From assembly GCA_036429605.1 (NCBI GenBank), contig CM071589.1, forward strand, positions 682,001-746,000: a stretch of 64,000 nucleotides of DNA. Direction: 5' to 3'. The notes under the pieces were generated by a model. It had not been told where the DNA came from. It saw nothing but the letters and a program-made list of their open reading frames with translations, and searched no databases. This DNA is from Cladobotryum mycophilum (Eukaryota > Ascomycota > Sordariomycetes > Hypocreales > Hypocreaceae). Made by a program: the position numbers and the translations under genes. This document shows, in pieces, positions 45,661 through 57,000 of this stretch (positions are counted from its first letter, which is position 1; the number at the start of each line of letters is the position of its first letter).

Positions 45661-46650
45661 TCAGCTAGGTTGGCTGCCAATCCTCTTCTCAGTTTCACCT
45701 CTGCGCGGCACAATCTCGCTGAGGAGGTCCTTGGCATAGGCCGCAGCCGCCATAGCCGCGTACCCATGCCACTCATCATTCTTATGAGTGTCTGCGTAGT
45801 TTGATATCCCGCGAATGACCAGACAAGGGAAATGGTTGACCAACCCAGCCGATACCATGTCGAAACATAAAACGTTCCTTTCCGCCGCCATTTCGTCTCG
45901 GATCTTGGCGTCCTTCATCATTTTGTTCGCTGAAGCAATGATGCCATAGTGAATTGCGGGGTCATCTTCGTCCTCAGTTCGTGGAGGTCGGAATATCAGG
46001 CTTGATGGACCGTCCCCACATACATCGGCGCATTTTGACGATGCATCGTTGTTGTTGGGATGAAGAATGTCACTTCGATAGAGCCTGTCGCTGCTCGGGT
46101 CGGGTCTCTGATACTCCCATAGCTTCGGCTTCCCATCCAGAATCGCACTGATTGTTGCTTCGAGCCGATTCCCGTAAATCAAATACTTTGCCTTGATACC
46201 CTGTACCGCCGTGAGCAGGTTGGGAGGCGGCTGGTTCAAAAACCTCGATATACGAAAGGGCTGATCTTGTACGACCCTGCCAGAGTCATAGGGGAGTATG
46301 CCGCCAGTGCCATGACGCGGAGAGCCAACCACAACATCACCCAGGCGGACCTGGTTGTCCCGAGTGGGAGCCCCGCCTCCGATGCCAACTATCAGTCCGA
46401 TTCCAACGTTTGGAAAGCTGTGGTGCAAATCCGCTGCTGCGCGTGCTGCGGACGAGGACCAATGCTCCGAGTCTGGCAGGACCGCGATGACAACATTGTG
46501 ACGTCCCATTCTACCCAGCTTATAAGTATTATGGTCATTCTTGGGAAGGCCCCGCGGCGCTTGGTGTTCTTCATCGAGGAAAAGTTGAGCGGCGACATAT
46601 TCGACTGGGACGGCGCAGACCCAACCCACTGTGTAGATATTGGGGTCCAT
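45661..46650 (-). CDS. stand-alone nucleoside phosphorylase (PNP_UDP_1-like) domain
   Basis: Single exon of 329 residues from ATG 46650. The N-terminus YTVGWVCAVPVEYVAAQLFLDE and the segments TYKLGRMGRHNVVIAVLP, GIGLIVGIGGGAP, VRLGDVVVGSP, CFDMVSAGLVNHFPCLVIRGISNYAD and YAAMAAAAYAKDLL are the hallmarks of the phosphorylase-like module that forms the N-terminal domain of many fungal NLRs. The conserved Glu/Asp region of the nucleoside pocket (FDMVSAGL) and the RGISNYAD motif are present. Here the chain ends just after the module, with no NACHT or NB-ARC following on that strand. It could be a stand-alone enzyme, an NLR remnant that retained a stop, or a freed effector domain. Confidence 0.8.
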   Translation of the reverse strand: MDPNIYTVGWVCAVPVEYVAAQLFLDEEHQAPRGLPKNDHNTYKLGRMGRHNVVIAVLPDSEHWSSSAARAAADLHHSFPNVGIGLIVGIGGGAPTRDNQVRLGDVVVGSPRHGTGGILPYDSGRVVQDQPFRISRFLNQPPPNLLTAVQGIKAKYLIYGNRLEATISAILDGKPKLWEYQRPDPSSDRLYRSDILHPNNNDASSKCADVCGDGPSSLIFRPPRTEDEDDPAIHYGIIASANKMMKDAKIRDEMAAERNVLCFDMVSAGLVNHFPCLVIRGISNYADTHKNDEWHGYAAMAAAAYAKDLLSEIVPRRGETEKRIGSQPS

Positions 46651-48409
46651 CCTTCATTCTCCCTCCCCCAACGCAAGTATAGATGAGGCGACACAAGGGA
46701 ACAGGATCACAAAACTAAGTTGCTCAGTGACTGATCAGTAGGTTTCAGCGCAATCGACCAAGTTGCCTTGGCGGTCAGCATTTCAGCGTCAACATCCCCC
46801 AACCAAAGGCGGGGGTTCCACCACCAGTGTGACCGATGTGACCCTCAAGCAGCACATTCTAATCATTGGATCCAATGTGGTTAAGATCACATAGTAGGTG
46901 GGGTAGACGTTGGCAGTGGGGAATCTGCAACGACTTCCATGGTTTCACTACACGCCCATGATGCTGATGATGGATATGCAAAATCCCTTGGTAGAAACAA
47001 GTAGAAAGGATAATACGACATGACTTTTCTTGATCCACGTATCAAGGAAAAATTGAACCTTTATTGCCTTGGTCTATAAAGTCACAACATAATTTCTTCA
47101 ACAAGTTCCAGCAACTTAGGTCTTGTCATTGGCTCTCAAAGCATCACGAGTGAGGGGCAGCTTGATACATAGAAAGCGTTCATATTTCCAAGATCAGATC
47201 ACATTCAATTGCAATCCTTTTTTTATTTTGCTTGACAAGCTTTCATACGTGGTAAAAATCGTCTAAATCATCGGAATAGTGTTCCAGGTTGTCTGCTCTC
47301 TCACATCCACCCATCACTAACAATACTATGCACTATGGGAACAAGTTACTCTCTCTACATAGTAAAAGTGAAGCTACAGATAAAAACTGTAGTGTCCCTG
47401 CGCCTAAAACAAGCATTAAAAAGGTCTCTTATTGAAGTGATCAGTCTCCAGGTTTCATCCTTCGAAACAATGGCTGTCCTAGGGGATGGGTTCAAAGACT
47501 TGGTTGGGTTGGGCATCTACAGTGAACTCACATTATATCAAGCCATCCAGAACCTCTGCGTTGAATAATATATATTTGACAAAATCATCTAGAATCGTCA
47601 TTTCTTCCAAGGTATCAGGACAGTTTGCATCAACATCTGACTATGGATAGTGTTGCTGTCTCATTGACCCAATCAAGGGCTGGGAAAATAAATAACGAAA
47701 CGCTGAACATGGTAGGCAGATCTGTAGCTATTGTATCCTTAATTTCTCTCTGTTTTTGTCTATTCCTCTAGTGTTATTAATTACCTTGCTATAGACTCCG
47801 ATCCGGTGTTTTCACCCATGGAACCCCCCAGATCGGCTCACTTCCTCCTCACAACAACTCAACCCAAAAAACTCATCAAGACCATCAACATCTCTCACTT
47901 CTTTTGAGCACGTTTTCCTCTTTTAAAAAAAAGTATCCAATCAGAATTAAAAGAACCCTTTGAATCAATGTGTTCAATTTCGCCCACTGCGCCCACCACC
48001 CTTGTGCTTTGTGCACACACACCCCCCATTGAGGGCCCCTCGACAATGCCCTTTATTTTTGGCACAAGCTCAAGGAAACTCATTGTCCAATTTGACGTCT
48101 ATTCACCGGTGCGATAATGTCTGCAATGCATCAAGGGGTTTCATCTTATTCTCGTATCAACAAGAAAATAAGAATAGCCTGCTTAGCCCTTTTTAGTTGA
48201 AATAAACCATGTCCATCAATTGTTTGAGACCTCTTCCTTTAAAAAGAAAGAATCATAAATCATGTGCAAAAGCTTCTAATCACATCTCGTCTCTTTCATC
48301 CAAACTTGATCGTCTCAACTTACAATTCTCCAAGTTCTTCATCTCTTCTTCCGTTCGTCTCCTCGCCGTCGATATACCAATCATCAAGATCAGACGGCGA
48401 CAGCGCAAC
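46651..48409. other. intergenic region, about 1.75 kb
   Basis: No gene recognised. From about 47815 the sequence is C/A-rich and pyrimidine-rich and may be leader sequence of the 48410 gene. Confidence 0.35.
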
Positions 48410-49231
48410 ATGTCACCACCATCACCACCACCACCAACAACAACATCATCCTTTACTCCCATCAACATCTCTCTTGCTACCGCCTACATCGCCATCCCTT
48501 CCGCCCCTTCCCCCTCCCCATGCCTTGAACCGCCCCTGAGCCCCCACTCCTGGACCTGGCGCTGCCCCTGCGGCCGCCTCCAGCCCATCGCCTGCAAGCG
48601 ATGCCTCAACTGCTCCGAGCTCTTCAAGCCCAACCGCCAAACCGTCATGAACGGCGCGGCCAGGACCAAGAACTCCATCCAGTACGACTATCAAGGCTGG
48701 CAGGACTGGCTCAACTGGCGCCACGACCACGCCGAGTTCGCCGCCAACCCGGAGAGGTGGCAGCTCGAGGCCATCAAGATCCGCGACAGGGTCGACGAAA
48801 AGCACCCCCACCACGGCGACCTCGTCAAGGACAAGTGCGTCGAGGAATGGAGGCGCATCAAGCGCAAGGCCAGGCGCGCCCAGCGCTTCGCCAAGAAGAC
48901 CCACGACTGCTCCATCGACTGCTTCTTCCCCGGCGAGTGCAAATTGGCAGCCTCCAAGCACGGCACCACCTCCCCTCGTCCCGCAAGTGGAAACACCAGC
49001 GACCAGGAAAACACCCCTCCAACGTCGGCACCAAGACGGGCAACAAGGTCAGCGTCTCCATCTCTCCGTGACGGCATCGCCAACACCGGCCTCAGAGTCA
49101 GGGCAGCTACACCCAGACCACGAAGGAGACGAGCCAGACTACTCTCACATCAGAGATGGAAGAGGACAAGGTCGTGGCTCAACCCCAATCGCCATCAACC
49201 AGAGAGCCCAAGATCTCCTCCACCAGAGTAG
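48410..49231 (+). CDS. unidentified protein with CPCG/CKRCLNC zinc-ribbon-like motif
   Basis: Frame of 273 residues from ATG 48410; an upstream in-frame ATG at 48209 would add a basic leader that looks untranslated. The start is Pro/Ser/Thr-rich. Then comes WTWRCPCGRLQPIACKRCLNCSELF, with two Cys pairs in a zinc-ribbon-like spacing. A helical Trp-rich charged segment follows (YQGWQDWLNWRHDHAEF), then KCVEEWRRIKRKARRAQRFAKK and a last Cys group, DCSIDCFFPGEC. The C-terminus after about residue 205 is Arg/Ser/Pro-rich and less certain; an intron or frame change near 49045 cannot be excluded. No family recognised. The strong third-position GC bias of the central part supports coding. Confidence 0.55.
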   Translation: MSPPSPPPPTTTSSFTPINISLATAYIAIPSAPSPSPCLEPPLSPHSWTWRCPCGRLQPIACKRCLNCSELFKPNRQTVMNGAARTKNSIQYDYQGWQDWLNWRHDHAEFAANPERWQLEAIKIRDRVDEKHPHHGDLVKDKCVEEWRRIKRKARRAQRFAKKTHDCSIDCFFPGECKLAASKHGTTSPRPASGNTSDQENTPPTSAPRRATRSASPSLRDGIANTGLRVRAATPRPRRRRARLLSHQRWKRTRSWLNPNRHQPESPRSPPPE

Positions 49232-49879
49232 GATCCAAGTATATAGAATTGATGAGAAAGTATGAATGAGCGCGAGTGGAGGAAACATCTACCGTCATGT
49301 GTTAGCTATCTATTGTCAAAGCCCAATATGAGGGCATATTATAAAGGGAAATGAAAGGAATCATCAAAGGGTGGTACAGACTCGAGACTCTACCATACCT
49401 TACCTATACACATGTATATTAGCAGCAACGTGTCACTTGCTTCACAAAACCCAAAGATCATAGATGTGGGTGCCAGCAATGGCTAATCAAATTCCAGTTG
49501 TCATCATCTACCATAGCAAACGCATCAGCCACCATCTCCCAGTGCTCATCACCAGTGACCCTAAACGAATAACAGGATATGTTGTACAAAACTCGCACGA
49601 CAAGAGCTGGCCTGGCATAGAGAAGAATCGTCGAGACCGATCGTGTTTTTTTCAAGCCATCTTTTTTTTCGTATATGAGCTCGCCGTGCGCCGAGCCTAC
49701 AAGACTGTCCAAACCTCTTTCAGCTTAGACGTCCGCATTCCAACTTGGACGCCCTCCTCGGAAAACAACAAAAAAAATCATCCCAACATGTCCCGAACCA
49801 GAACCAGCGACCCCCACAACCCAAAACAGAAGTTACCAAACATAAAAGAGTGGAGAAGAGCGGTGACCGGGGGAGGAGC
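49232..49879. other. intergenic region
   Basis: No gene recognised between the CPCG gene and the convergent H2A.Z gene. Confidence 0.35.
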
Positions 49880-50782
49880 TTAGGCTTCCAGCGCCTTGGC
49901 TTTCTTCTTCTGCTCGACCTTGAGTAGCAGAGCGCGGTTGATGTGTGGCAGGACACCACCGAAGGCGATGGTTGCGCGAATAAGGGTATCCAACTCTTCG
50001 TCACCACGGATGGCGAGCTGGAGATGACGGGGGTGATACGCTTCACCTTGAGATCCTTGGCGGCATTCTGTACAGCTGGTCAGTATAATGGAGCCATCAG
50101 GAGAGGGTGACTCGGGGGAAATGAGGGACTTACGCCTGCCAGCTCAAGGACTTCAGCGGTCAGGTACTCTAGCACGGCTGTGACGTAGACTGCAGCCTTG
50201 GCTCCCACTCGCATCTTGTTCTGTGTGTTTTGCTTGAGGAAACGCTTCACACGACCGCATGGGAACTAAAGAGAGACATTGCCGTTAGTCAGAATTCCGA
50301 CCCGATGAGATCTTGCCCCGGTGAACAATGGTGAAGTGGCCAGATTTCGTGAATTTTTTTCCGTAGACCCCAACCTCTCCCTGCATCCCAAACCACGCGA
50401 CATGGGTAGCCCAGACGTTGGGCATCGAGGGCAACATGACAACACCATCGCGCGGGTCCAACCACAAAAAGGAGGCCAGGAGTCTCCCAAACAGACACAA
50501 TTGTAGGCCTCCGCATCGCCATAAAGACACCATCAACGCGTCGAGTCGAAGCTCTCGAGGATGCCATCGCGGGGGTGAAACGGGAGGCCGGGGTTCGGGG
50601 TGGATGCGCATGCGCTCATATCGCTTTCGAGACCACATAAAAAAAGGCGCAAGCTGCGATGTTTTCCAACTTACCTGAAGTCCAGCTCTCGCAGAATGAC
50701 TCTGCTGCTTCTTAGGACCCTCAACGCTGGTCTTGCCGCCTGAGCTCTTCCCTCCAGAAGACTTTCCCTTACCGCCGGCCAT
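49880..50782 (-). CDS. HTZ1: histone H2A.Z (one-base gap in a C tract)
   Basis: Histone variant H2A.Z, placed in nucleosomes around promoters by the SWR complex. Exons on the minus strand: 50675-50782, 50134-50265, 49880-50067. Translation begins [20 protein letters not shown], followed by [63 protein letters not shown] and then, in a shifted frame, [20 protein letters not shown] and a C-terminus ending KKKAKALEA. The acidic-patch and docking segments and the LDTLI signature of H2A.Z are present. Exon 3 is one base short of frame: the G5 tract at 50029-50033 (C5 in the gene) must be C6 to encode TPRHLQ. Given the conservation of this histone, a sequence error is far more likely than a real mutation. 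Confidence 0.93.
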
Positions 50783-52384
50783 GTTTTATCGATTGTCGAA
50801 GATATTGGATGGAAAAAAATTGGTCGAAAAAAATTGTAGAGAAATCGGATATCGCTTTTGCAAGATTCGGCAAGTATACTCGATGCGCGTAACGGGGAGA
50901 TGAAGGTTGTTGGATGATGGTTGGTTTCGATGCGGTGGTGGTGCAGCAGCAAAAAACTTAGCGGAGCTGCGAAAAGACGACCCAATGTTGTTGTTGTTGT
51001 TTTTTCCGGGCGAGGGCTGCCGCTGCAAGGAACACCTTATGGCGTCTTCAGTTGGTCGGTCGCACCCAAATCCAACCTACAGTCAGTGCATGCCCAGGTG
51101 AGCAAACCTTGCGCAGCATCTCCCTCCAGCGCCCCCTCCAGCACCCCCTCCCACTGCAAATCTTGATGGCCAGCGCTATAGCCTATCAGACAGCCCTGGA
51201 GCGCCTACCTATATTTGGCAAAGGTTTGGTGCATCCGCGCCGAAGTATATCCGAAGGCGCACATCATGCCTCAACTCCAAAGGAGAGCCGCCATGTAGGC
51301 AGAAGGCAGATGGTCTTGGCCAGCAGGCAGAACAGGTCCCTGGAAGGAATTTGATTGGGATCAAACGATTCTTTCAGCCTGGGGATAGCAACTCAGCCAT
51401 CGCAAGACTGCTTTGACATGGTTGCCTGGAGGTCTGCACAGGGTCTTTGTTGTGGTGGTATACTTGCCAAAGCCAACGTCTTCGTACTCCCACATCAAGG
51501 GCCGCAGCAAGGTAGGCCCTTCGTTATGCCATGGTGTCGCTGTCTGGTTGGTAAAAGAAATAGAGTATATGTTGATTCAGGTGCTCTTTCAGCAAGCATG
51601 AGACTGTTTGTGCGAGTTGCTCAACATGTTCAACAATGCATTGGATCCTTTGGGGTCGAGCCTTGCGAGGTTCAATGGCATTATCCAAACGGGTGGACCC
51701 TTTCCCAAACTCGGAATATGGAGTTGGTATTGTCCCGCTGTGGCTGCTGTGGCTGATGGTGGATGGGCTACAGAGTACAAGCCTGCCATTGATTAACAGG
51801 GCTATTGCGTTGCCGATATTTAGCCGCTCACTGGAGAGTACGCTGTCAAATCCGGGAATAGCTTCATCCTCCACCGACCCTACCAAAGTACTAAATCCCA
51901 ATTCCATTCGTTATCATCAAAAGAGTTGAAATAAATATAAAGACGAGTGTCATTTAGTTGTCGATTATAGCATTCAAGGAATTCGAGTTCATTCACATCG
52001 AATAACGCCGTTTGTTCTCGTCCTTGTTCCCATTGTCCCCTTTCCCCTTCATCTGTCGCCTCTTTTGATGCATTCTTCAAACATACACAATGATCACTAA
52101 CAAAGCTTATATAATGAATATTTTTAAACGCAATGATGGCATTCAAATGGCAAGTTTCGAGGGGATGGAAAGGGACATCTCCAAAGCCTCATCGTGGTAC
52201 ATATACAGCAAGTTCGCCACAAGAGATGCCGCTTCAAGTTCTACATCACTTCATACGAATTAGTTCCTCGTTCCACACTACGTATCCAACAGGAAAGGTA
52301 ACTTCCCATACTATTCTCTGTATCTTTTAGTGCCGCAATCAACACTATCCCTCAGTCATATCTACCAACGTTTCTCTTGTCAAC
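50783..52384. other. intergenic region, about 1.6 kb
   Basis: Divergent promoter region between H2A.Z (minus) and the Ulp1-like gene (plus). Several short overlapping frames at 51052-51929 on both strands show no family features. Confidence 0.4.
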
Positions 52385-54073
52385 ATGGCTAAGCTACTAC
52401 AAGGCCACATGGGCATAGTTCATCTAAAGTATGAACCTCAAGGCGTTTTCACAGTGGCCAATGAGCCGCGGCTTGTCGACCATCCTCAGCTTCCCCAGTT
52501 TCTTCCGAGAAGTCAGTGGCCAGCTCAACATAGAGAGGCGGGACAGCGCGGCTTTTATGCTTTGAGGACAACTACAATTGATTGGAACGACCAGAATGAG
52601 GTCCAAGAGCTGCACAACGAAGTTAATGAGCACTATCCTAACCTACAGCCTATGCCGCCGTTCCAAGGTGGCACATATGACAACACAAATTGGCTCACTC
52701 ACGTTGCTTTCATGCACGGCGTCTTGGCCCGCACTATAACACGCGGGAGTTCTCTTGAAGAGGGCGGTATGTCTGCGCTCCTTAGAACCATTTCATACGG
52801 TATGTACGACACCATGACCTTTCTCGAGCCCTTCCGTGTTGCAGGGCCCCGTGTGGGGTCTCGAACGCGGTCCGGTGCGGGCCTTCGCGATGTTTGGGTC
52901 AGGGAATTCGGCAAGCATATGATGGACGGCTCTTTTCAACACGAAGGTCTAGATCAGAACTACTACTTCAACCGCATTGCCGGCAGACGATGGATTGTAG
53001 CACCTATCAATTACTATGACATGCAATGGGGTATGACCATTTTCGATCGCGATTCGCATGAGCTGTACGTGTTCGAATGCTTTGGCGACGACGGTAGAAC
53101 AGCACGAATATTTGCCGCCTGTCATTTATGGGCCCGCTTCTGGAACTTTGTCGGCATGCCATACAGCTTTTACTATTTCGCACCTCCCGTCACCTCAAAG
53201 ATTGGCTTGAGGGACTCTGGGCTGGCGGCTGTGTCGTGGGCCATGATGAACCTACGAAACCGAGTAGGGAGGCACATGGACCCCGCCGATGCCAACATAT
53301 GTAATCGCAATATAGACATACTACCGCCAAACGATGAGCTGAGAGTTCCTTACTCGAGACTTGCTTTACACGATTGGGTGCCCGACGGCTGTTCAAATGC
53401 AGAGCAGGGGATGATAACGGTCGAACAGATCTTGGGTGCCATGGTCTGCAATGAGCTCGGTCTGGAGGATCACAAGCAGTTGAAGAGGCTTTACAGCGAT
53501 CGAACCACCTCGCCGCTGACATACATTAAGAGTATGGCCGCGCACATGGCTACCGGCAACGGAATCCCACACCAGGAATTCTGGACAGGTAGTGGTGGGC
53601 CGCAATTCGTCTGGTATCACAGAAAGTCCGTTCCTACGTACAACAACATAGCCAGGCGATCGCACTACCGAGTGAACCTGAACAACGTGATGGTCGTAAA
53701 CGATCCAGTAGCGCTCTGTCACCGGCCCCAGCCCCTGATTCCTCTTGTTCGCAAATCGGGCTTTACCAACGCCAACCCATTCGAGCGAGCGTTGAACAAC
53801 GTGAGATGCAGAGTCCATAGGGTCGATAATATACCAGCATTAGCGACCCCTCTCACCAAGCGATTTGACATCTTCATGCGCAACATCTACGAGGAGGAGC
53901 ACGAGTCGTACATCGAGCACCCGGTTTCCATACGCTTTGGTTTCCTTGGTGTCCGGCAGTTACCAAACGGTGCGAATGCTTTGGGTGTTTGCTTGGGGGC
54001 CTATGTGAATGGTGATGAACCCATCATTAACATGGTTGAATTCGAACTTCCCCTAGTTATGCCGCCACAGTAA
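52385..54073 (+). CDS. Ulp1-like (C48-fold) protein lacking the catalytic Cys
   Basis: Single exon of 562 residues. The central part matches the layout of the Ulp1/SENP peptidase fold used by SUMO and NEDD8 proteases: RRWIVAPINYYDMQWGMTIFDRDSHELYVFECF, then an R-x-ARIF helix, HLWARFWNFVGMPYSF and finally GLRDSGLAAVSWAMM, which aligns with the Q..x..DCG active-site helix. The expected His-Trp pair reads Met-Gln-Trp, and the catalytic Cys of DCG is Ser278 (codon 53216-53218), next to Asp277. The protein is therefore probably a non-peptidase member, or a very distant fold. N- and C-terminal thirds are unidentified. No signal peptide. Similar Ulp1-like families are expanded in some Hypocreales, which is background knowledge, not shown here. 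Confidence 0.6.
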   Translation: MAKLLQGHMGIVHLKYEPQGVFTVANEPRLVDHPQLPQFLPRSQWPAQHREAGQRGFYALRTTTIDWNDQNEVQELHNEVNEHYPNLQPMPPFQGGTYDNTNWLTHVAFMHGVLARTITRGSSLEEGGMSALLRTISYGMYDTMTFLEPFRVAGPRVGSRTRSGAGLRDVWVREFGKHMMDGSFQHEGLDQNYYFNRIAGRRWIVAPINYYDMQWGMTIFDRDSHELYVFECFGDDGRTARIFAACHLWARFWNFVGMPYSFYYFAPPVTSKIGLRDSGLAAVSWAMMNLRNRVGRHMDPADANICNRNIDILPPNDELRVPYSRLALHDWVPDGCSNAEQGMITVEQILGAMVCNELGLEDHKQLKRLYSDRTTSPLTYIKSMAAHMATGNGIPHQEFWTGSGGPQFVWYHRKSVPTYNNIARRSHYRVNLNNVMVVNDPVALCHRPQPLIPLVRKSGFTNANPFERALNNVRCRVHRVDNIPALATPLTKRFDIFMRNIYEEEHESYIEHPVSIRFGFLGVRQLPNGANALGVCLGAYVNGDEPIINMVEFELPLVMPPQ

Positions 54074-57000
54074 CACTAGAATTAAGGTCTAAGTAATTAC
54101 AAACGTCGTCAGAGGGGTGTTGGAGACTGTTGACCCCTTAGATGATGACGGTTACCCTATACATTTGCTTTATATACGTTACATGTGGGAGGCAGGTGTT
54201 CTTTATCGAGGTCTTTTTTTTCGTCTACCTTAGTTTTGGGTCGCATTATTGTTCATTATTGTGCTTTTATATCTAGAAATGATGCTGACATCAAGTATTG
54301 ATCTGTGGTGCTCCCCTAATGTGAAATGCTGTGGTGACGCAGTGATGTCAAAGTTATTCACTATGATGAGTAAATCCAGACTCTGTCCAATGAGAACCTC
54401 CTTCCCCTCTTCATTTCCTTTCTTTCTTTCTTATTATCTTGACGACATGTTTGAAAATGGCGAATTTCCCGGGATGATTTACTTATCTCTATATAGAACA
54501 TCTACATGGGGCATCGATGGAGATATCTCAACGTCTAGCTACCCTCACCCCGTAGTATGGGAGCTACATCAAGAGGGGCAAGGCTGCAAAGTACAATTGC
54601 TCTACAGAGTACTTGGTTAGATGGGCAAATCTACGACAGTATCTCAGCTGTTTGCTGTCAATCTTCCCCAGATCTGCAACCGCCCGGCTAGCCGCCACTG
54701 CAATGGCTCATCTTTTTGACGCACATCAAATCTGGGGGACACCACCATCTTCTTCTGCGCTGGCCAAAAAAAACACGCACCGGATTCGCCCAAAGTCGTA
54801 TGTGACGGTTCTGGTCGGAGCCAGATCTAGATACGTGCATAGCCGACGGCTGTCTGTGCCCTACCGCCGGGACAGCTCTGAGGCGACCTGCAGCACGGCG
54901 ATTTTGTCCACACACCTCTTTTTCTCTCCCTCTTTCTTGCTTGCTGGCTGGGTTTTGCCCCTTTTGCCCCAACGTGCAGATTCTTTCTGCAGGTACTACG
55001 TGCATGATGATGGGCGTCACTTTGGTCGGTGAAGTCTATTGGACCAATTGCCCTCTTGGCGGCGGAAGGGGGTTGGGGTTGGGCAGTGTGCGTGTATGGA
55101 GAATGGGCTTGATCGTTTATGCAGTTGGTTCTTAACGTCGCGTCGTTCAGGGGGCAAATGAATTGCCGGTCAAGCAAATCATGTGAGAGCGAGTCAAAAA
55201 AAAAAAAAGACCCCATCTTCAGCAGCGTGAATGTTACGTCGCTATCGGACCTAGGAATGCGGGTATGGGACAGGTTTACGATGAACCAATCGATGCAACG
55301 CAGGTCGCCGACCAGAAGTGTGGGAACTATAGACTTGACAACTTGGTATCTAGTGCTAGGTAATAGAGAGAGAGAGCTCTGGGTTCAGAGACGGATTGCA
55401 AACTCGAGTAAAGTGGATGATAGGACAGACCGGTACAGAGTTACTCAGACAACATTCAGTATGTCAATGAAAGTATCCTTTTTCACTGTCAATCTGAATG
55501 ACGGATGCATCGGAGCGGCGATATTATTGTACGAGGCGACATTAAACATTGCCCTTTCACTCTCAACCAAGGCAGGGGGACGACGACTTCTGTGGAACCC
55601 GGCAAAGGCGATACCTCGGGCCTCCGATCCTAGTACGCATGGACCCGACCGTACGGCAAGAATGAGATTAGGCTCCCGAAATCACAAAGAGATTGGGAAC
55701 GAGGTGTGCTTAGTTCGCGTCATCCGGGCTGATGAGATGAAAAGGAAAAAAAAGGGGGAGAGAAAGAGAGAAAGGAACCACCCAAGCGTCTGGGGCTAGG
55801 GTAGTATCGCGACTCTTTTTGACGAGATAGTGATGGGCCAGCAGCGTTGCCTCAAGGAGGTCCGTCATATTAAGCTCCCGGGCCCAAATGGTACACAGTG
55901 CGACGCGCGCTTCGGGGGGCATTGGGGGGTGGCCGTGTGGGCGTGGAATGGAAAAGTATGTGAACTTTTTTTATTTTACATCATAGACTCAAAATAGAAG
56001 AATGATAGCCGAAGACCTGATTACAATCTGGAACACTGCCTACAAGTATGACTCGGAAAACAATTTGCTTTCCTAACAGGCACACAAGCACACTCACACA
56101 CACACAGTGATTGCGATTCCTCCCTCGAAAGGGGTCCTCGTGAACAAAAGGAGGGATGAACCATGCTCGTGAGGCAACCTTTGTTTTTTTTTCTCTCTCT
56201 GGCTTCATTCCCAGGGTGGCGGTAATAGTTTGGCCTGTCAGCGCCTGACCAAAGCAAAAAATGCACCGGGATCATCCCTTGTTTATCTGGGTCAGCTATG
56301 ATTCCGATTCGTCGGGGACGGGGGCAGGACACCCCCTGGTCAATGAGTGGCTCATGAAGATCCATTTTTGGTGGACACGCTTTCGTCAGAAAGACTCTGG
56401 AAGCTTTTTTTCTTTCTTTTCTTTTTGTCTTTGCTTGGCTTTGAGTGATTTGCTGAGGAGGAGATGAGAGGAGGGGAAAAGGGGGGAGAGGGGAGATGTG
56501 AATGGAACGTAGGGTCTTGTGGCCCTATTGTGGGAAAAAGCAACAATTTTGATTTTTTCTCTCTCACAGCCCATAGTCACGATGATGATGTGTGAGCTTG
56601 AGTACCGTATGCCTAGGATTGGATGACAGCACGACCTAAGACCCTTAAGTTTATTTTGTCTGACGGCGAAACCGTCTAGGATAAACGGGCATTTCGGTAA
56701 GAAACGCCACGGCGTCCAGCGTTTCTTATGTACGTGTGCTACAAGTGTTCTTATGCAATAAAACACAACACAGTCAGTAGGGATGTGCCTTGCAGTCGTC
56801 TCGTGCTTCTATTAACGGAGGCACAGAAAAGAATGCACTCTGTACATGTAAGGGCTTGCTTGCCTTGCTACTGCCCCCAGCCCAGCCTCCGGACATTCCC
56901 CTTCCCGGATTGAGACAACATCTCACAGGTGCGCAAGCAAGGGATGAAAATGGCTGTGTGTTTCTTGTCAGGGGGAAGAGGAGGGATCCTATTGCCGTAA

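Noticed and set aside
55119..55799. Plus-strand frame of 226 codons.
   Set aside because: Low-complexity Lys/Arg end, a poly-A-encoded Lys run and no recognisable domain; composition matches the surrounding non-coding DNA.
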